Position numbers and translations under genes: made by a program | Shown: in pieces, positions 62,769-64,000 of the stretch | Position numbering within the stretch: position 1 is the stretch's first letter | Layout: each line of letters begins with the position of its first letter | Source of the DNA: CBDCWQ01 sp965223435 | Lineage (GTDB): Bacteria; Myxococcota; Kuafuiibacteriia; Kuafuiibacteriales; Kuafuiibacteriaceae | Assembly (NCBI GenBank): GCA_965223435.1 | Contig: CBDCWQ010000021.1 | Span: 434,001 to 498,000, forward strand | DNA: 64,000 nt | Direction: 5' to 3' | The notes under the pieces: model-generated | Told to the model about the DNA's origin: nothing | Database searches by the model: none | Seen by the model: only the letters and a program-made list of their open reading frames with translations

Positions 62769-64000
62769 ATGAGGAGGAAAATTCAACACTATGAGGTGAT
62801 CCGGGAACTCGGCTCGGGTGCTGGTGGCGTGGTCTACTACGCCGTCGATCGTCGACTCCAAAGAAAAGTGGTGCTGAAGATGCTCCACGGGGACTCGGGT
62901 GAGAAGACCCGAAAAAAGAGTCTGCAAGAGGCTCGTTTGGCCTCGGCCATCGAGCATCCCAACGTTTGCTCCATATATGAGGTGGGTGAGGACAACGGTA
63001 CCCCATTTATCGTGATGCAATATGTCCCCGGAAGAACGCTCAAAGAGCTTATCGCATCGGGACCTCTCAACGTATACCTGGCACTGTCGGTCGGGATTCA
63101 AGTCGCCGATGGGCTCGCCGAGGCGCACCAAATCGGCATTGTGCATCGAGACCTGAAGCCCACCAACATCATGATCACCGACGGTGGTTTTGTCAAAATC
63201 CTCGATTTCGGATTGGCGCGACGCAAGAAGGGTGTAGAGTCTTCTGCCGACGACCACGTGGATTCGAACACCGGCTCTTCGTCCAGCGGCTTGCTTGGTA
63301 CAACTGCCTATATGGCCCCCGAGCAATTCTTGAGGATTCCCGCAAGCGAACAAAGCGATGTGTTTGCCCTTGGGCTGATCCTGTACGAGATGCTTGCGGG
63401 CCACCATCCTTTTATAGACTACGGCGCGACCCAAGATGGGATCGCGCACGCCATTCAGGTTCGTGCACCCGAGTCGCTCGTACGCTTGCGGGACGGTGTG
63501 GTCCCTGAGCTCGAAAGCGTGGTATTCAGGGCCTTGGCCAAGCAGCCTTCCGCCCGTTTTCACTCCGCGGTGGAGCTTCGAGAGGCTCTCAAGGCCGTCA
63601 TGAAGTCCATGAAGTTTGAGGACGGTTTGGTGCCGACCGAGGCCTCTGCAACCCGCCCTTCACCACTGTCGTCGCCTGAGCGTAAGTCGGGTTTGTTTAC
63701 GCTTTTGGTGGAGCGTCTCGGTCGATCCCAGGAGCCGCCCGAAAATTCGATTGTGGTTTTGCCCTTCGAGAATTTGGGTGAGGATCACAACACCAAGTTT
63801 TACGGTTTTGCTTTGGCGGATGCGGTTTCAACACGCATCGCGCGAATACCCAGTTTGCAGGTACGTCCCACGCGGTCGCTGATGTCGCTTTCTGATTTGC
63901 CCAAAGATCCGGTGGTGATTGGCCGGCAGCTCTTAGTGCAGCATGTGCTGATCGGCAGTTTCTTGCAGGCCCCCAATGAGTTTCGTGTCAATTGGCAGCT
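62769..64000 (+). CDS. Ser/Thr protein kinase with TolB-like segment, 3' end cut by window
   Basis: ATG at 62769 (weak GGAG upstream) opens a frame that continues to the window edge; at least 410 residues. The kinase domain (about 7-270) has glycine loop LGSGAGGVVYYA, catalytic Lys in VVLKML, VHRDLKPTNI, DFGLARR and the APEQ activation-segment end. All catalytic motifs are present. From about residue 325 it reads SIVVLPFENLGED and FALADAVSTRIARIPSLQV, the start of a TolB-like/adenylate-cyclase-associated propeller-type domain that often follows such kinases. No membrane helix is seen in the part present. It is divergent from the HD-GYP gene. Confidence 0.9.
   Translation, partial: MRRKIQHYEVIRELGSGAGGVVYYAVDRRLQRKVVLKMLHGDSGEKTRKKSLQEARLASAIEHPNVCSIYEVGEDNGTPFIVMQYVPGRTLKELIASGPLNVYLALSVGIQVADGLAEAHQIGIVHRDLKPTNIMITDGGFVKILDFGLARRKKGVESSADDHVDSNTGSSSSGLLGTTAYMAPEQFLRIPASEQSDVFALGLILYEMLAGHHPFIDYGATQDGIAHAIQVRAPESLVRLRDGVVPELESVVFRALAKQPSARFHSAVELREALKAVMKSMKFEDGLVPTEASATRPSPLSSPERKSGLFTLLVERLGRSQEPPENSIVVLPFENLGEDHNTKFYGFALADAVSTRIARIPSLQVRPTRSLMSLSDLPKDPVVIGRQLLVQHVLIGSFLQAPNEFRVNWQ

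Overview
The window is 64 kb of bacterial chromosome, moderately GC-rich, with genes on both strands. Protein architecture points to a deltaproteobacterial or Myxococcota-type (possibly Bradymonadia-like) organism. The clues are HRDISP-type Ser/Thr kinases with PEGA domains, GYF_2/AgmX-PglI proteins, many very large lipoproteins with beta-propeller, PKD or TSP3-type modules, a GAF/HD-GYP protein and an IS66 remnant. This is an inference from gene content; there is no rRNA or other firm taxonomic marker.

Layout. 1-12.9 kb: the 3' part of a large exported-type protein with two W..W..F..I-type repeats, then an RHS/YD-repeat lipoprotein of 2462 aa ending in a lipase_3 domain, then a lipoprotein with four jelly-roll-like repeats. 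13.2-17.3 kb: a peroxiredoxin/thioredoxin-reductase-like pair and hemL. Between them lies an inserted cassette (a CX4CH cytochrome c lipoprotein and a broken CusA-type RND pump fragment) bounded by an imperfect ~200-bp direct repeat. 17.4-26 kb: a PEGA Ser/Thr kinase divergent from a TPR membrane protein, truA, a YbiT-like ABC-F protein whose second ATPase half looks dead, and an N-acetyl-sugar amidotransferase. 26-31.4 kb: a GYF_2/AgmX protein, a DUF3943-like envelope protein and a PKD-domain secreted protein. 31.4-37.3 kb: a degraded region with an IS66 remnant, a truncated regulator, a C20T7 tract, fragments of neighbouring genes, one intact hybrid histidine kinase-REC-GGDEF protein and a propeller-like ORF. 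37.3-56.9 kb: two tandem giant exported paralogues (3693 and 2806 aa). 57.6-64 kb: groES-groEL, a PEGA protein translationally coupled to a GAF/HD-GYP protein, and a divergent Ser/Thr kinase with a TolB-like segment that runs off the window.

The most striking content is the giant paralogue pair. Both have an export signal, a sialidase-like (BNR) propeller and an alpha/alpha-toroid trunk of about 1500 residues, and both then switch abruptly to unrelated C-termini. One carries an XRE-like HTH and four tandem winged-helix domains, which are normally cytosolic DNA-binding modules. The other carries an HD domain resembling class I cyclic-nucleotide phosphodiesterases. A third trunk remnant lies beside them, and an RHS protein tipped with a lipase lies upstream. 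This common-trunk, swapped-tip pattern is what polymorphic effector/toxin families show. No dedicated secretion or immunity gene is recognisable nearby, so the effector idea is inference. The rest of the window combines housekeeping genes (hemL, truA, groES/EL) with signalling by Ser/Thr kinases and cyclic di-GMP enzymes.
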